Assembly (NCBI RefSeq): GCF_029227915.1
Contig: NC_079878.1
Location: forward strand, 23,711,501-23,775,500
DNA from: Hydractinia symbiolongicarpus
Lineage: Eukaryota; Cnidaria; Hydrozoa; Anthoathecata; Hydractiniidae
DNA: 64,000 nt
Direction of reading: 5' to 3'
Of this stretch, positions 37,141 through 50,300 are shown one piece after another. The translations under genes and the position numbers were made by a program. The stretch's first letter is position 1. Each line of letters opens with the position of its first letter. The notes beneath the pieces are model-generated. The model ran no database searches. It was not told the origin of the DNA and was given only the letters and a program-made list of their open reading frames with translations.

Positions 37141-39540
37141 ATAAATTGTGTGCACCATTTGTGCAAAATATAAAAATAGATGCAGGCTTATTCACAACAG
37201 GGTTGCACAAATCAAAATACCCTGGAACGTTTCAAGTCAAAAAATAAGTTGTGTGCCCTATTTCTGCAAAATAGAAAAATTGAATCAACCTTATTTATAG
37301 CGCAGCTGCAGAAATCAAAATAGCCTGCAATGTTTTAGGTCAAAATATAAACTGTGTGACACATTTCTGTAAAAATAGAAAAATCAATGCAGTCTTATTT
37401 AACGCAGTGGAACAAATCAAGATAACCTGATGTTTTAAGTCAAAAAATAGAATGTATGCTCCATTTATGCAAAATAGAAAAATGGTGCATTTTTATCCTA
37501 TTTATATAATATTTACTTATCTTACTTACTTAGTTATTACTTATTCTATTTTTATACTTTTATTTTTATATTTTTTATTTCATTCTATTTATATAATTTT
37601 AGATATTTTAGCATCATCAACGAAGTCAATGCATCATCTAGAGACTCTTGAAGCTTTGATTATTAACGATATACGTCCTAAGTTAAACACTAATGAATAC
37701 AAAAGCCATACTTTAGTAATAAAATTTTAATTATTTTGATTTATACGGATAGTGTCTCATGGGAGACTTGTCAATTGTTTAATTTTCTTTTCTCTTGTAC
37801 ATTTGAATTTTTACTCGGTTGTTGATAATTTTTTTTTACTGTAGAAAGGAGTGATACGCAATTTACATTTTTTTATATAACGGATTTTAATCTTGTTTTT
37901 ATATATTTTAAACCTGAAGATGATTTTAGAAGATCGAAATATATTGTCAATACAAAATTAAATTGCTCAATGTTGGTTCTATACTCGTATAATTCTTATT
38001 GTAAACCCAGGTGCGCATTGAAATTAAGATGTATGTTTTCACACAAAAAAGAATGTGTGCCCAATTTCTGAAAAAATAGAAATATTGATACAGCCTTTAT
38101 TCATAACGCAGCTACACAAGTCAAAATAATCTGCAACGTTTAAGTAAAAAAAAAATATAATGTGTGCCCCATTTCTGTAAAAACAGAAAAATTGATACTG
38201 CCTTTCATAACGCAGTTGAACAACTCAAAATAACCTGTAACGTTTAAGTCAAAAAATATGTTGTGTGCCCCATTTCTACAAAATAGAAAAATGTTGTATT
38301 CTTATTCTTCATCCAGTTGCACATTGAAATTAATCTATAACGATTCAACACAAAAAATAGAATGTGTGCCCCATTTCTGTAAAAACAGAAAAATTGATAC
38401 TGCCTATTTATAACACATTTGCACAAATCAAAATAACCTGTAATGTTACAAGTCAAAAAATATGTTGTGTGCCCCGTTTCTACAAAAATAGAAAAAAAAA
38501 ACAATATATTCTTATTTATGCTGCAGTTGCACAAATCAAAACAAGCTGTAATGTTTTAAGTCAAAAAATAAATTGTGTGGTCCATTTCTACAAAATAGGA
38601 AAATCGATACAGCCTTATTAATAACACCGTTGTTCAAATAAAAATAACCTGTAACGTTTAAGTTAAAAAATACAATGTGTGCTCCATTTCTGCAAAATAG
38701 AAACATCGATGCAATATGATTTGTAACACAGTTAATCAAATCAAAACAACCTCTAGCATTTTAAGTCAAAAAATAGAATACGTATGCTTCAGTAATGCAA
38801 AATAGAAAAATTGATACGGCTTTATTTATAATGCATCTGCAAAAGTCAAAATAACCAGTAACGTTAAAAGTCCAGTATCCACACACGCAAAACGTTCCAC
38901 GGACCGAACCGGATAACGATAAAAATCTGTTCTGTTTCGTTCCGTTCTGTTCCAGTACGTTAAAGACCGAATATTAATTTCTACGTTGCTACGACAATAA
39001 TAACAACATAATATGGATAAAAAACATGTGCTTGCTGCTGCCGGTCGTTTCTTGATGTCACTTGGCTATATTTTGTAGCTTGGTATTGGTCAAAAATGCT
39101 AGTCGCTTCGCGGACCAGAAAAAAAGTTAAAAACATTTCAACTGTCTTCTAGCTTCTCGGACTGCACAATTTTCCGTTTCGATTGCGTAATGAGCTAACA
39201 ATGTGCATGGGCAAAGCTTTGTTTTTGTTTGATCCGGTCCGGTCCGCGGAACGTTTTCCGTGTGTGAATCTTGGCCTTAAGTCAAAAAATATGTGTGCCC
39301 CATTTCTGCAAAAATAGAAAAATCAATATAACAGCCCACAGTTGCACAAATCAAAATAACCTGTAATGTTTCAAGTCAAAAAATAAATTGCGTGCCCTGT
39401 TTCTACAAAGTAGAAAAATGGTGTATATATACTTATTCTAAATCCAATTGCACATTGAAATTAATCTGGAACGTTTCAACACTACAAATAAATTGTGTGC
39501 CCTATTTCTGCAAAATAGAAATTTGATGCAGTCTCATTTA
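37141..39540. repeat. Diverged continuation of the tandem array
   Basis: Degraded units of about 95-105 bp keep GTGTGCCCCATTTCTG(C/T)AAAA, AATAACCTGTAACG and AAGTCAAAAAATA. They are clearly older than the homogeneous block to the left. Non-repeat sequence interrupts at about 37480-38030, and an inverted-repeat element sits at 38872-39274. Plus- and minus-strand open frames here are repeat by-products. Confidence 0.85.
38872..39274. mobile_element. MITE with ~40 bp terminal inverted repeats inside the array
   Basis: The left end (38872-38913) and right end (39233-39274) are inverted copies sharing CACACACG.AAAACGTTCC and CGGACCG.ACCGGA. The 403 bp element is much more GC-rich than its surroundings and has no coding capacity. 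Flanks TAAAAGTC (left) and TTAAGTC (right) sit where a single array unit reads AAGTCAAAAAATA, so a short target duplication is likely. Confidence 0.8.
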
Positions 39541-41461
39541 TAATTATACAACCTACATTTTTAAAGGTCGTACTACCTCGCCAGGCACGGATGTAGGCAA
39601 TTTTTTTACTATGTCAAAGCGTAAAAAAAAACAAAAAAAACACTGCTTCGGGTCTTTGCGTGTTTTACGCAACCAATGCGTATATAAGTGTTTTAATTTG
39701 TAAGGCCTCAGGTATTACAGAATAGGAATATTTTCGCAATCGCTTCTGCACCGCAATAAATAAGACTGTTTCCCCAATGTCAGGACTCGTCAGCATGCCT
39801 GTAGGACAAACGAAAAACATATTGAAAATATAGCTTGTTAAGTCCAGCATGGACAGTCATACTGCCGCTCCAGAAACCAGGTACTGTCGGCTGGAGTCAT
39901 GCCGAGCCCGGTAGGCAAGAAAAGAAACATAGAGAAGCAAAGAGAGGGGCTCTGTCATCTGCACGCACAGGAATTCAATGATAAGACTTAAACGCTAAGA
40001 ATAAGTGTATTTATCCTTAAAAAATATTATTATCATTACAGCTACCTGTTTTGTTACTACCATACAACAGTGTATGGTCAGTGTTTTACAAAAAATCCTT
40101 GCAAAAATATTATCATTACAGCTACCTGTTTTGTTACAATTTGTATATAACTAATGTGTGAAAAATTTAACAAAAGGAAGGTATGGATTAATCATGTCAT
40201 TATAGCAATCACAATCGCAATCATCAATGGAGAAAAGAAAAAAACTTAGTTGCTCCTTGACCCAGGTACTGTCAGCGAAGTTACTGAGCCCAGGGAACAT
40301 TTTGAAATCAAGCAGGTTTGTTATCACCAAAAAAAAGGGGGGAGTATTTCTTATTATATAATTATTTACGACACTACCACTATTACTTTTTACTATTTAT
40401 TACCAATATTTTATTATAACCTTACTATTGAATTAATTCACTTAAATTTTGATGAGAGAGCGCATCTTACTTAAAAATAAACTCCAGCACCAACATTGGA
40501 ATAGTTGTTGTCCGTTTGAAATATTCTGAAATGTTATCAGCAGGAATGTTGGACCTCTTTCTTTGACGGCCAAAAGTCCCAGATTCTGCAGGAGTAACAC
40601 ACTTTTTGAGCTAAAAATATAGCTTTCTCACACCAAATGTCATGGTAAGCATCATCCGATTTCGGGTATGGCAGCACTTTTTAAGGCATCAATCATATGA
40701 ATTCCTTCAAAGACGTCAATGGACTTGTTCTGAAGCATAATACAAGAAGCCCTGGGGGCTCTAAGAATTTCCGCTCGCTACCAAAATATTTGATGACAAC
40801 CTGCTAATTCGTTGTGTTATCGTGCCAGACATTCGAAGAGGTTTGGTGCATTAAGCTCTGAAGATAAAGCACACATGTGACATTATATCTTAAACAAACG
40901 CAAACAAAACGTAACGTGTCATAATAAACTCACATTTTAAAAGAAATTGCTAACAAAATTACAGCCTATCATTCATAGTTAAAAGTCTTGCGCTTGAAAC
41001 GTTTATGGTCTTAAACAGCATTTAGTTGACAAAAAATCAAAATTTTGATGTGACCATCATTTTCAGCATACTTTTTTTCTGTGCCAAATTTTGTTTATAA
41101 TAAAGTAGTTATAATTTTTGGACCAAATTTGGCCTAAAATGACATTTAGGTGACAAAAATCAAAATTATTATGTCACCATTATGTTTAGCACACTTTTTT
41201 TGTTAACTGTGCCAAATTTTGTCGAAAACAAATACCAATTTTGGCCTGAAACGTCATTTAGATGACTTCCCAGTAGTTAGGGAGCTTGGGTCAGAAGTTT
41301 GAATCTGTGACGGAGGAATGTGAAATCCCAGGGTCGATTTTTTCTCAAAAAATGCTCCGAAAGAAAAAAACGACGGTTTTAAAGAATTTCCTAAGCCTGC
41401 GGGCGCGGAAATTCAATAAAGAATAATATTTGCCTGTCATACATAAGTCGGCCTGCCCACG
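39541..41461. other. Intergenic with small direct repeats
   Basis: ATTATCATTACAGCTACCTG and TTTTGTTAC occur twice, near 40029-40057 and 40107-40136. A ~130 bp unit with AATTTTGGCCTRAAA and GCCAAATTTTGT is tandemly duplicated at about 41010-41270. CCAGGTACTGTC appears near 39879 and 40262 in otherwise different contexts. No gene is recognised. Confidence 0.55.
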
Positions 41462-41929
41462 AGGGTGCCGATAAGCCGCATACGCCGTAAAAAGTGTGGG
41501 TGTTTTCGGGCGAGTTCGGCGTTTTAAAGAAAATTCAGTATTTGGCCGAAAAAAACCCGCATAGTCCTGAACAATGCCCGAAAAAAAAGATTTACCATAA
41601 ATGACTCTCGAAGAATTATTTAAAAAAGTATAAAAATTAGAATGAACTAACTATATGGTAGCTAAGTTCTTAAAAGAACTGTTTTTATGGTTTTGATAAG
41701 ATTTACTTGATAAATAACTTATATATAAACTTTATTACCTCCTTTCTCTTCAAGTGTGTTCTTTCAATTGTCGTCCGCCATGTTTATGTTACAAGGTGTT
41801 GCATTTCGGGAATGTTTCGAGCGAGTTCGGGAAAGTGCAGGCGGTTTCGGCGGACAACCGTCAATTTAATTCGAAAAGTCGCCTGAACTCGCCCTTATAT
41901 ATGCGGGCGTTTGCGGCTTATCGGCACCT
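41462..41929. mobile_element. MITE-like element with inverted ends
   Basis: The left arm (41462-41486) reads AGGGTGCCGATAAGCCGC and the right arm (41906-41929) is its inverted counterpart. GGGCGAGTTC blocks also recur inside on both sides. About 468 bp, GC-rich. It splits a degenerate tandem repeat (units with GGCCTG.CCTGATTATGTT and AAATAATATT at 41420-41460 and 41930-42110), so it is an insertion. Confidence 0.75.
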
Positions 41930-43137
41930 TTGCCCCGATTATGTTCATTCTATAATAAGTGAGAAATAATATTAGACTGTCGTACACAATCTGGCCTGAC
42001 CTGATTATGTTCCTTTTATAAGTGCCAAATAATATTTTTTGAGTAATAAGCCGGCCTGTCCTGATTATGTTGCCCTGATTATGTATTTCCTGCCCTGTTC
42101 TTAACCAGGGCAAGCTACTTAATCAGGCCAATGTTCATTATCCAGGCAGAACAGCTATATGGCTAAAACCTTTACACGCCATTTTTATGAAACAACTGTC
42201 TACATAAAGTTTGTTTACAAAATTCAACTTGCTCAGTCTATAAGAAATTTAAAAAACATTAACAAAAATAACTGAACAAGTAAGACAACAAATTCAAATG
42301 ATTTAATTACCCAAGATTTTAAACCCCTTAACATACACAGGCGTAACTAGGAAATAAAAACTTAAAAATTTAAAGTATATAGATTCTCTGACCATCTCCT
42401 TTCGAAGGCAAAACAAAGTGTAATCTATTGTAACCATATACCTTTTCATAATTTCTCCAGGCACCGCTGAATTTAGCGTAACTATGTTCGCCATTTATAT
42501 GAAGGCAACCAAAAACTGTTGACCAATAGCGTAGCAGTATTGACCAACATTACGTCATATATTGGACGCGGGAAAGTTCTTCGCGCTTTGAGCTGCCAAA
42601 GTTTCTTGTGTTTTTATTTTCTGTTTCTTACTTTCTTTGTTTTCTTTTATTTTCTTGTGAATTTGACTAAAACTAACTTCACTGTGATAGCTAGCTAGCA
42701 TAGCTGAGTGTAAAAACAGTTTTTTTTATTTGACGCCTTATTATTCTCTTGGTCAAGGTCATAGCTTTCAATTTCAGTTTGCACACATCAACAGCTTTTA
42801 CTACTGTATATTGTCATGGTTGAAATATGGTTGTTTGAATTGCACAAAATAGTGGAATCTTAATGTGTGTGTGTTTTCTGGTCCAAATTTGCATTTTTGC
42901 ACAGAATCATGCACATATTCTTGTGCACTTAATGCTCATCTGTCATTGCTTGATGTCAGACATTAGAAACCAGCTTGATACAGCAAGCTTACATTTATTG
43001 ACTCACCATAAAAAATATAACCTTCCCTTGAAGTGAGAATAGTATTACAATTTTAACTATATGTCTATTGATCAAATTGGATCAAATACAGCGTTTTCGA
43101 AAACAATATCATCAAACTATCTTGCTAATTTCCCAAT
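41930..43137. other. Intergenic; degenerate repeat then no gene
   Basis: 41930-42110 holds diverged units with CTGATTATGTTC and AAATAATATT. The remainder has short frames without domains. A cluster of CTAGCTAGCATAGC lies near 42690. Confidence 0.45.
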
Positions 43138-43397
43138 GATACTGTTCTGCCCAATCTTGAAACGGCCCCCGTCTTAGCCAAATCTGGCCTGGTCAATTCA
43201 ACAGTACTGGCAAATTCGTTTTTGATGTACATACCCCAAATATATTTTTTAATGTGCCTGAGAATGTTTGTAGGGTCTTGCAAACAACAGAGCTTGTGTG
43301 TCACATCCATGGTCTCCTGCCTAATCTTTTGACGAACTGGGCATTTTTATGTCCAAATATTGGGCAGTCTCCTAAGATTGGGCAGAACAATACTATC
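43138..43397. mobile_element. Short MITE, ~260 bp
   Basis: The ends 43138-43158 and 43374-43397 are inverted copies sharing TGTTCTGCCCAATCTT. The minus-strand frame inside (43125-43310) overlaps an end and is not considered a gene. Confidence 0.7.
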
Positions 43398-45055
43398 ACA
43401 GTATATCTGAATTATGTTTTCCGTCAAATTTAAGCAAATCTTGTTTTGATTGATAAATTAATGTTGTCATAAATTATTTGATTTTCTGACTTGGTAGTTT
43501 GTGGGATGCTCGGATATAGTAACGATGTTTTACTACAATAAAAAAGTATATGTTTTGCTTAATTTTTTAAACAAATGTATAGTCTTTTCCTTGCAAAATT
43601 AGGAGTTTCTTTAAATACAGTAAACTCTCCTGAATCTCTTTCGGCAAGTTGCACCCCGCTATGTATTCCTGACCCACTCACACATTTAATTAATCATTTT
43701 GTAAATTATTGTGGTTGGTTCTATTCAGCTGAGACATGATTGCCGCAACTACAAACACCCTGAAATATCTATGTATATGTTAAAAAAAGTTAATTATGGT
43801 AATACGTTTTCATGTGAAACAGAACAATATATTATGGTCCATGTTTAGCATATTTAAATCTTTGTTACTAGGTAAATTGACAATAAATAAAAGTTTGCAT
43901 CAATGTCAAAAGTAAGTTTTTTTTCTTGTAGAAAAAAGTACTTAATCCTACTATGGGCTAAATTTCACCATGCAAATGATGGTGGTGAAGAATTCAAAAG
44001 AATAATTATTCGATTATAATTAATAAATTATAAGTAATACTTAACAGGCTTAATATAAACGTACTATATTTTGACTTGTATTTGGCATAAAATCACTTTG
44101 TCTTTATACTACCATATATTTACATATATATTATATATTTAACGTGGCCATATTTCTTTTTAAAGTGATGAGAAAACGTCTCTATGAAGCTTGAAAGTTG
44201 TATTTCTTTTTAAAATGACGAGAAAATGTCTCTACAAAGCTTTAACGTGGCCATATTCCTTTTTTAAGTGACAAGAAAACATTTTGTATCATGTTATAAA
44301 AAAGTTTGTATGGACTTCGTTTGTACTTTTTACTTTAAACAAAGCACTTAATATTGTTTTCGTTTAGCATAACGAAGTATATAATGTACTTTGTATCGTT
44401 TGTTTTATGACACAAAAAAACATACAAACATTTTAAGACAAAACAAAACAGGTAGCAATGATTTTTTGTGTGAAGGTTATTTTACAAAAACACACATTTA
44501 ATACCCACAATGATTTAACTTTTCTAATATGTCAGGCCAGAGCCAGAAAAAGCATCCGCTAAAAAATTACCAGTGCTATATGGAGTGCAAAAAATCGCAC
44601 TTGTAAGCAAAATTTACAAGTGCAATGTGAATATTAGCCAGTGTGAATCACACCTAACTATTTTTTTTTACCACAACGTTTCGTTATTTAAGATGTATAG
44701 AAATGATTTTGCAGACTGCCTCATATTAGGTGCGCGATCGCGCGCATGCACCTTGGCACGGTCCTAAAATGTGTTAGACAAGTGAAAAATAACTCGCCTA
44801 AAATACGAACTCATTCCTTATGTGCGTGAACAATCAAGCTCCTAAATAAAACTGTAGCGAGTAATATTATTCAAAGAAATCACATGGAAATAAAAACGCA
44901 AAAAATGGAGCGCTGTTTTTAATTCTTCAATTACGCAGTCTACAAAGGAGGTAATGAATAAAAGATATTTATGTAGAAATGAGACATGAGATCCTAAAAC
45001 TTGTGTACATTTAAGCGGTACTGTATATGTTATTACAATAATAAAACATTATTTT
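43398..45055. other. Intergenic with a short tandem repeat
   Basis: Three diverged ~70 bp units containing TTTCTTTTTAAA.TGA.GAGAAAA(C/T)GTCTCTA and GTGGCCATAT lie at about 44142-44285. A small hairpin (CACTTGTA/TACAAGTG) lies near 44599-44624. The frame at 44573-44767 has no domain. Confidence 0.5.
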
Positions 45056-45874
45056 AAGGTGGCAGTAATCCTTTTAAAAATCGGATTTTTTTTACATAAT
45101 TGGTTACGTAAGGTTATTTTCAGACTATATATATCCAATTTTTTCTGTTATAACACACTTGTCACGATTTTATGGCTATAATACTATTATCTTTCACCAA
45201 AAATATTTAGCCTTAAAAATTCCTCTTTAAAATAAAATTCATGAATAATTAATTAGTTTTGCCGAGTATAGTTTAAGTCTACGTGGTTGTGAAATTGTAC
45301 AGAAAGAAATGATGTAATTATTAAAGAGAAACGTTAATAACAACAAAGATGGCGCATTATAAAGAAATTTAAGACGATCTTCATTATGCTACATTGCACA
45401 AGCTGTAACTTTCAATAGCATTTTCGTTTTACTTTAAAATTTTCAGACATGCTTGGTGAATCATGCAGCCATGATACGGTGTGCGGAAATCTTTTTATTC
45501 GGGATATTTTTCTTTTAACAGCGTTTGATGCAGCAGGGGATGCTAACAAAAAATCTTTTGAAAAAAGATTAAAGGCTATTGTTAAAAAAATAAGAATGAA
45601 CAAAAAAAATCCGCACACCGTTTTAACAGGGTTAACCCGAGGTTCATTTAAAAACAGAAGCTGATGAAAAATAACGAGATTGTAAAAAGTTTTTCTTGTT
45701 TTTGATACATTTTTAAAAAGAAATTTCTGCTGACTCAGCAATTTTAGTGTTAAAATCATTTTCTTATGTATTAAGGCCTATATTTCTAGGAAATAGTAAA
45801 ATAAAATGGTATAAATAAAACACTGAGTAAATGATTCAGCTATTTGGACAGCTAAAAAAGGGTTACTGCCACCT
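45056..45874. mobile_element. Inverted-repeat element with possible internal exon
   Basis: The left end AAGGTGGCAGTAATCCTTTT (45056-45075) is mirrored at 45854-45874. Inside, a TTTTCAG acceptor (ending 45447) precedes ATG at 45449 and a 71-codon frame with basic composition (KKSFEKRLKAIVKKIRMNKK). It may be an element-encoded exon of unknown family. No catalytic domain is seen. Confidence 0.6.
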
Positions 45875-46285
45875 CAAAGGTTACCTCCCGCAAAAAATTA
45901 AGTTAAGCTCATATGAAAGATCTTTGAAAGTTCTCTAGAAATCCTTTTATTTTTTTTGAAAAATCTTTATCCGTTTCTGAGATATTTGTCTTAAAAGTTG
46001 TGCTAATTATGCAAAATTATGATGCCATGAATATGAATTGAGCATAATTATGATAACTAAATGTTAAAATTTATGTAAAAATGTTCAAAACGCGTCAAAG
46101 TGAATGGATAGGAAACATTTTTAACTCTCTATGGCTTGTCATCATGCATAATTAGTAAATCTTCTTAGTCCAAATTCTAAAGAACCAATCAAGAATTTTT
46201 AAAAAAATATTCAAATTCCTAGACAGCCTTTCAAGTACTTGTATAAGCAGTTACCTTTATTTTTTGCGGGAGGTAACCTTTAAAT
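45875..46285. mobile_element. Second inverted-repeat element abutting the first
   Basis: The left end CAAAGGTTACCTCCCGCAAA (45875-45894) is mirrored at about 46258-46285 (TTTGCGGGAGGTAACCTTT). About 411 bp and without coding capacity. It starts at the base after the preceding element and ends about 220 bp before the first recognised exon of the SET gene. Confidence 0.7.
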
Positions 46286-46504
46286 AATTTTAGGTAACAT
46301 AAAATTTATTCAAATTTTTGTAAAATTTAAATTTAATTTAGTAAAATTATTTTTTTACTATATGAAAGGAATTTTCTTTGTGATTTTTTAGAGTACATCT
46401 ACGTTTCTTGAAAAAAATAAAAAAGTGACCTGGCTGCCAAAGGGTGAAATTCTACTTTTCATTTACTTCAATTTTTATTTGTTCATTTTTGTATTTATTT
46501 TTAG

Positions 46505-47305
46505 AGACGACAGAATAAGCGTGAGACAGACCCACGTTCTATTGCAAAGTATTATTGCAAACAAAAAGCAGATCAAAGTGGTTTCCAGAAATTATTTATC
46601 AATGACAACATAGGTATACGTCTATTATGCTTCCAAATAGGGTGTGAACTGTTTTACATTATTATTATACAACTTTTTTTATAAGGTTTTGGAGTGTTTG
46701 CTACAAAAACATTTCAACATGGTGAATTTCTTCTTGAGTATGCTGGAAATTGTATTAGCAAAGTTGAGGGTGAAAAATTGCAATCTACATATCCTGATGA
46801 AGCTGGTTCCTTTTTATTTTTTTATAATAACAGTTGGTAAGCAAATTGTACATATATGTTGTGATTATTTTAATATCCACAGCAGTTACTTGCGTAAAGA
46901 TTGTTGGAAAGAAACTTTATTTACGAATTTTGTAAAGAGCACAGGATAATTTTTGCAAATAAATGCCGGCAAAAAATATTTTCTTTTGAGAAAAATGGAA
47001 AATTTGATTTTCATAAAATATTCAGGAAAATTGTCACAAAAGTCAGTTGTGAAATTTGAAAAGTACTCTAGGTAATATACTGCAATTTTAAGATTATTTA
47101 TAATAGCATTGATGCAACTGAGAACACACAGTTTGGGAAATACGTTAATGACAGCAAAAATGCCAAAAACTGTTGCATGAAACCGATATATGATGATAAT
47201 GGGCATTTGCATCTTTGCCTGTTTGTTTTGTGTGACAAAGTCATATCTATTGGAGAAGAGTTGAGATATTCGTATGGAGATATGAAAGAACTTTTTTGGA
47301 GAAAA
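46505..47305 (+). CDS. SET domain exons 1-3 of the large gene
   Basis: Three exons join in frame to give a KMT5A-like SET domain: GFGVFATKTFQHGEFLLEYAGN, then SFLFFYNNSC, CIDATENTQFGKYVNDSKNAKNC and HLHLCLF...GEELRYSYGD, ending LFWRK. These correspond to the G-x-G cofactor loop, the (N/C)xDA strand, the NHS-type pseudoknot (here VNDSKNAKNC) and the terminal GEEL.Y.YG motif with its Tyr. The His of the usual NHS is replaced by Asp, a variant seen in some SET proteins. The expected substrate is protein lysine, but activity is not proven. Three small overlapping frames in other phases are shadows. Confidence 0.85.
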
Positions 47306-50300
47306 GTGAGTATCTTTGTCACTTTTTTGTTATTTCTTTTTAGTTAGATTTTATAGTTGTGATGAATCAGGCTTCTCATTTTAAAAATAGGTGCTTATGT
47401 GATCAATCACATACGCCAGTTCACCAAGTTACGCGATGCAATTGTCCTCTAAAAAGGCATTCCTGGAATGCCTTCTAAAGGACATCAACTTCCATTAAGG
47501 ATACGGTAACCCCCTTAGACACATTCTCAGTATATTTAAAATATCTTCTCTGCTTGCTTTATTAACTGTAACAAATATATATATATATATATTCTGAAAG
47601 CCAAATAAATTATCTCTAGAATGATGATAAAATATTTCCATAAAAAAATCCAAGAAGGAGAAAAAAAATTATTTACAAAATTTCACCTTTCTAATATTTT
47701 ACCAAACACTCCCTTCAGTAAAATTTTTGTTTCTTGAAAAACATATGGTTGCAAAGATCTTATTCAGCTGTAAATAACTTTGCTTTTTTTAGCGCAAAAG
47801 TGAGAAAATATCGAGCTATTGATCCATCATATACTTAAAAATTGATAAATCAGTCATAAAACAGCTGTTGTAAAACAAAATATGCTATATTTTTTAAACC
47901 ACGTTTTGTTTTGTTTATTTTCGTAGAATTTCGACAAAATGGAGGGGAGTGTTCAACAAAACTATGTACTGTTACGTTGGAAAATTTTATTTCGAGAAAA
48001 TGCAATTCAAAAATTTTGCACTGCAAAAATCATGCTAAAAGAATGTTATGTTTGTGAATTATTAATAAGTCATGAATATTTTATTAAACATAGAGGTAAA
48101 GTGTTTTTGCAGAACCTAGTTATTACCCTAGTTACCCCTTACTTATCATACAGGTTAAATTTATTAGAGGAATTTTAAAACTCCTTAATTATCATACAGA
48201 TTAAATATATTTGAGGAATTTTAACTTTGAGCACACACAGATTTTTTCTCATTTTGTAACTTTTAGGCGACTTCAACTTCATTAGTTGTTCTACAGGCTC
48301 GACAGACTAATTTTCACGAAAACAAAAAAATAATATCGGCTAAAACGTTTTGTAACAGAAAATCTGTTACATATTCGTTTTTAGCGAAGAATTTTATTAT
48401 TTCTGCAAGAAGAATGCAGTTATTTACGTAATTTGATAGTTAAATTTCTTTAGAAATTGACAATGTCTTATAAACATGTGTGACAATTTAAGCGATTTTA
48501 AAACAATTTGAACCGAAACGAATTTAACGTAGATGAAACAAATTAATTCTTATTTTTGTGAAAAACTAATGGGAAATGAATACAAAATGATTTGGAAATG
48601 ATTACGAAATGAATTTCAAATCAACCAAGCGAGTTGAAACGGTTACAAACGATTTTTTTGAATTTTTCTATTTTTTAACCGCCGTTGTTAGTGTGTATTT
48701 CTTTATTTTTGTTGTTGTTCCAACCATACATTCTCAATAAAATTATTTTTATTTTGCCCACCGACCGTAAGTTACTATCGATTTCTCCCGTAGAACATTG
48801 GAGTCGCCTTAACAATAATTATTTTTGATTCTTTTTTGAAAAATATCAGAAAAATATTCGAAAAAAATTTTTTTGAGAACTTCAACCGTTACTTCTATTA
48901 TGTTTAGAACAAGGAGACTGCTTCACCATATTTTGCAAATATTGATGTTGTTACCAAGCAGGGAGTAAGTTTTTTTGTAATATATACATTTTTCTTTTTC
49001 TTCACTAGAGTAACTGCTATTTTTCTTTTCTTTCTTTTCAGTTTGTTTTATGCGATCCTGGGAATGTAATTGTGAGTATCCAATCATAGATTTTGAACTT
49101 TTTGTTCAAAAAATTCTTGTGTTTATAATAAAACCTTTTTTGTGATTTTAGAATAACCAAAAAAAGAAAATTTATTCTGAACATGTAAGCCATCTACATT
49201 TTTAAGGCAAAATGTTTTTGTATCAATATTGTAATCTTTCATGATGTCCACGTTTTGGTTCCTGTTATTAGCCATACTAAAAAGTTAATTTTGAAGAAAA
49301 GCTTTCACGATATTAGCTCTAATTACTGTACAAGTCATTTTGGAATAATTTTAAGTTATAATCAGTTATATATCCACAATTTTCATTTTCTCTTTTTCAT
49401 TTAAATATTTTATGTTGTGTAGTTTTTAAGATTGGAATTCTAATATGTGTCAAAATGACTTAATTTTATCCAATTTTTGAAAATGATTTGTTTAACCAAT
49501 ATGTTATCGATTTCAATTTTTTTGTATTTAATAACAAGAGTTAAACTGTAGCACAATATTTTTGTTTTTACCATACAACAAAAAATATGTTGCTAATAAA
49601 GCAATCTTTTGCTCCTCCATATAGACGAAACATGCACAAAGATAATTTTTGAGAATCACTCCTATAAATAAAACAAAATTATTTCTACTGTACAGTAATT
49701 TTTTGCTAATATTGCACTTAGGATGATGAATTCATTTCTGGTAGTGCAACAACAGAGGAAGATGTCAAGGAATGTCTGGACAAGGTAAGATATATACTTT
49801 AATTATGTTGTTTTTAACGTTACATGTATCTTAAAAATATTAAATTATTTTTATTGGATTCATGATTGCATTCTTCAAACAGAAGTGATAGGTTTGTAAT
49901 GTGTGAAAATTTCTCAATTACGTAACACCCTTTCCCATGCTATCTCTAAAAATGTGTAAAAATGTCTAAAAATAGTTTAGAAACATGAACTGAACAATAT
50001 ATAAGTTTCTGAATAATTTGAGTAGCATACACCCTGAACTGCAATATATATGTATTATACACATGTTATTTACTTTTGAATACTCCTTACCTGATCTATT
50101 TGTTTTAGATAATGGGGAAAATGACGAAGAAAAATGTGATCAAGTAGTTGTTCGGAAAAAAGACGGAAGTATTGAACTAAAATCTGACACCTGTGTAAAA
50201 GATAAAGATGATGTGAATGCAAAGTTTATTGATGTTGTTGATGTATATGAACCCAAGAATAACGATCCTGTTCGTTTATATAGTAAAAACGTAGGCGAAG

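Noticed and set aside
37038-38739. Open frames of 67-96 codons on both strands
   Set aside because: They lie inside the degenerate tandem array and their peptides repeat with the array period; they are by-products of the repeat.
41270-41330. Possible additional tRNA-like SINE head (AAGTTTGAATCTG)
   Set aside because: A B-box-like string is present, but no convincing A box at the right distance and no paired arms.
46425-46613. ATG frame running into exon 1 of the SET gene
   Set aside because: It crosses the acceptor and is in a different phase from the SET reading, so it does not supply the start codon.
46644-47322. Several 74-108 codon frames over the SET region
   Set aside because: They are other-frame or antisense shadows; the spliced SET reading gives clear family motifs, these do not.
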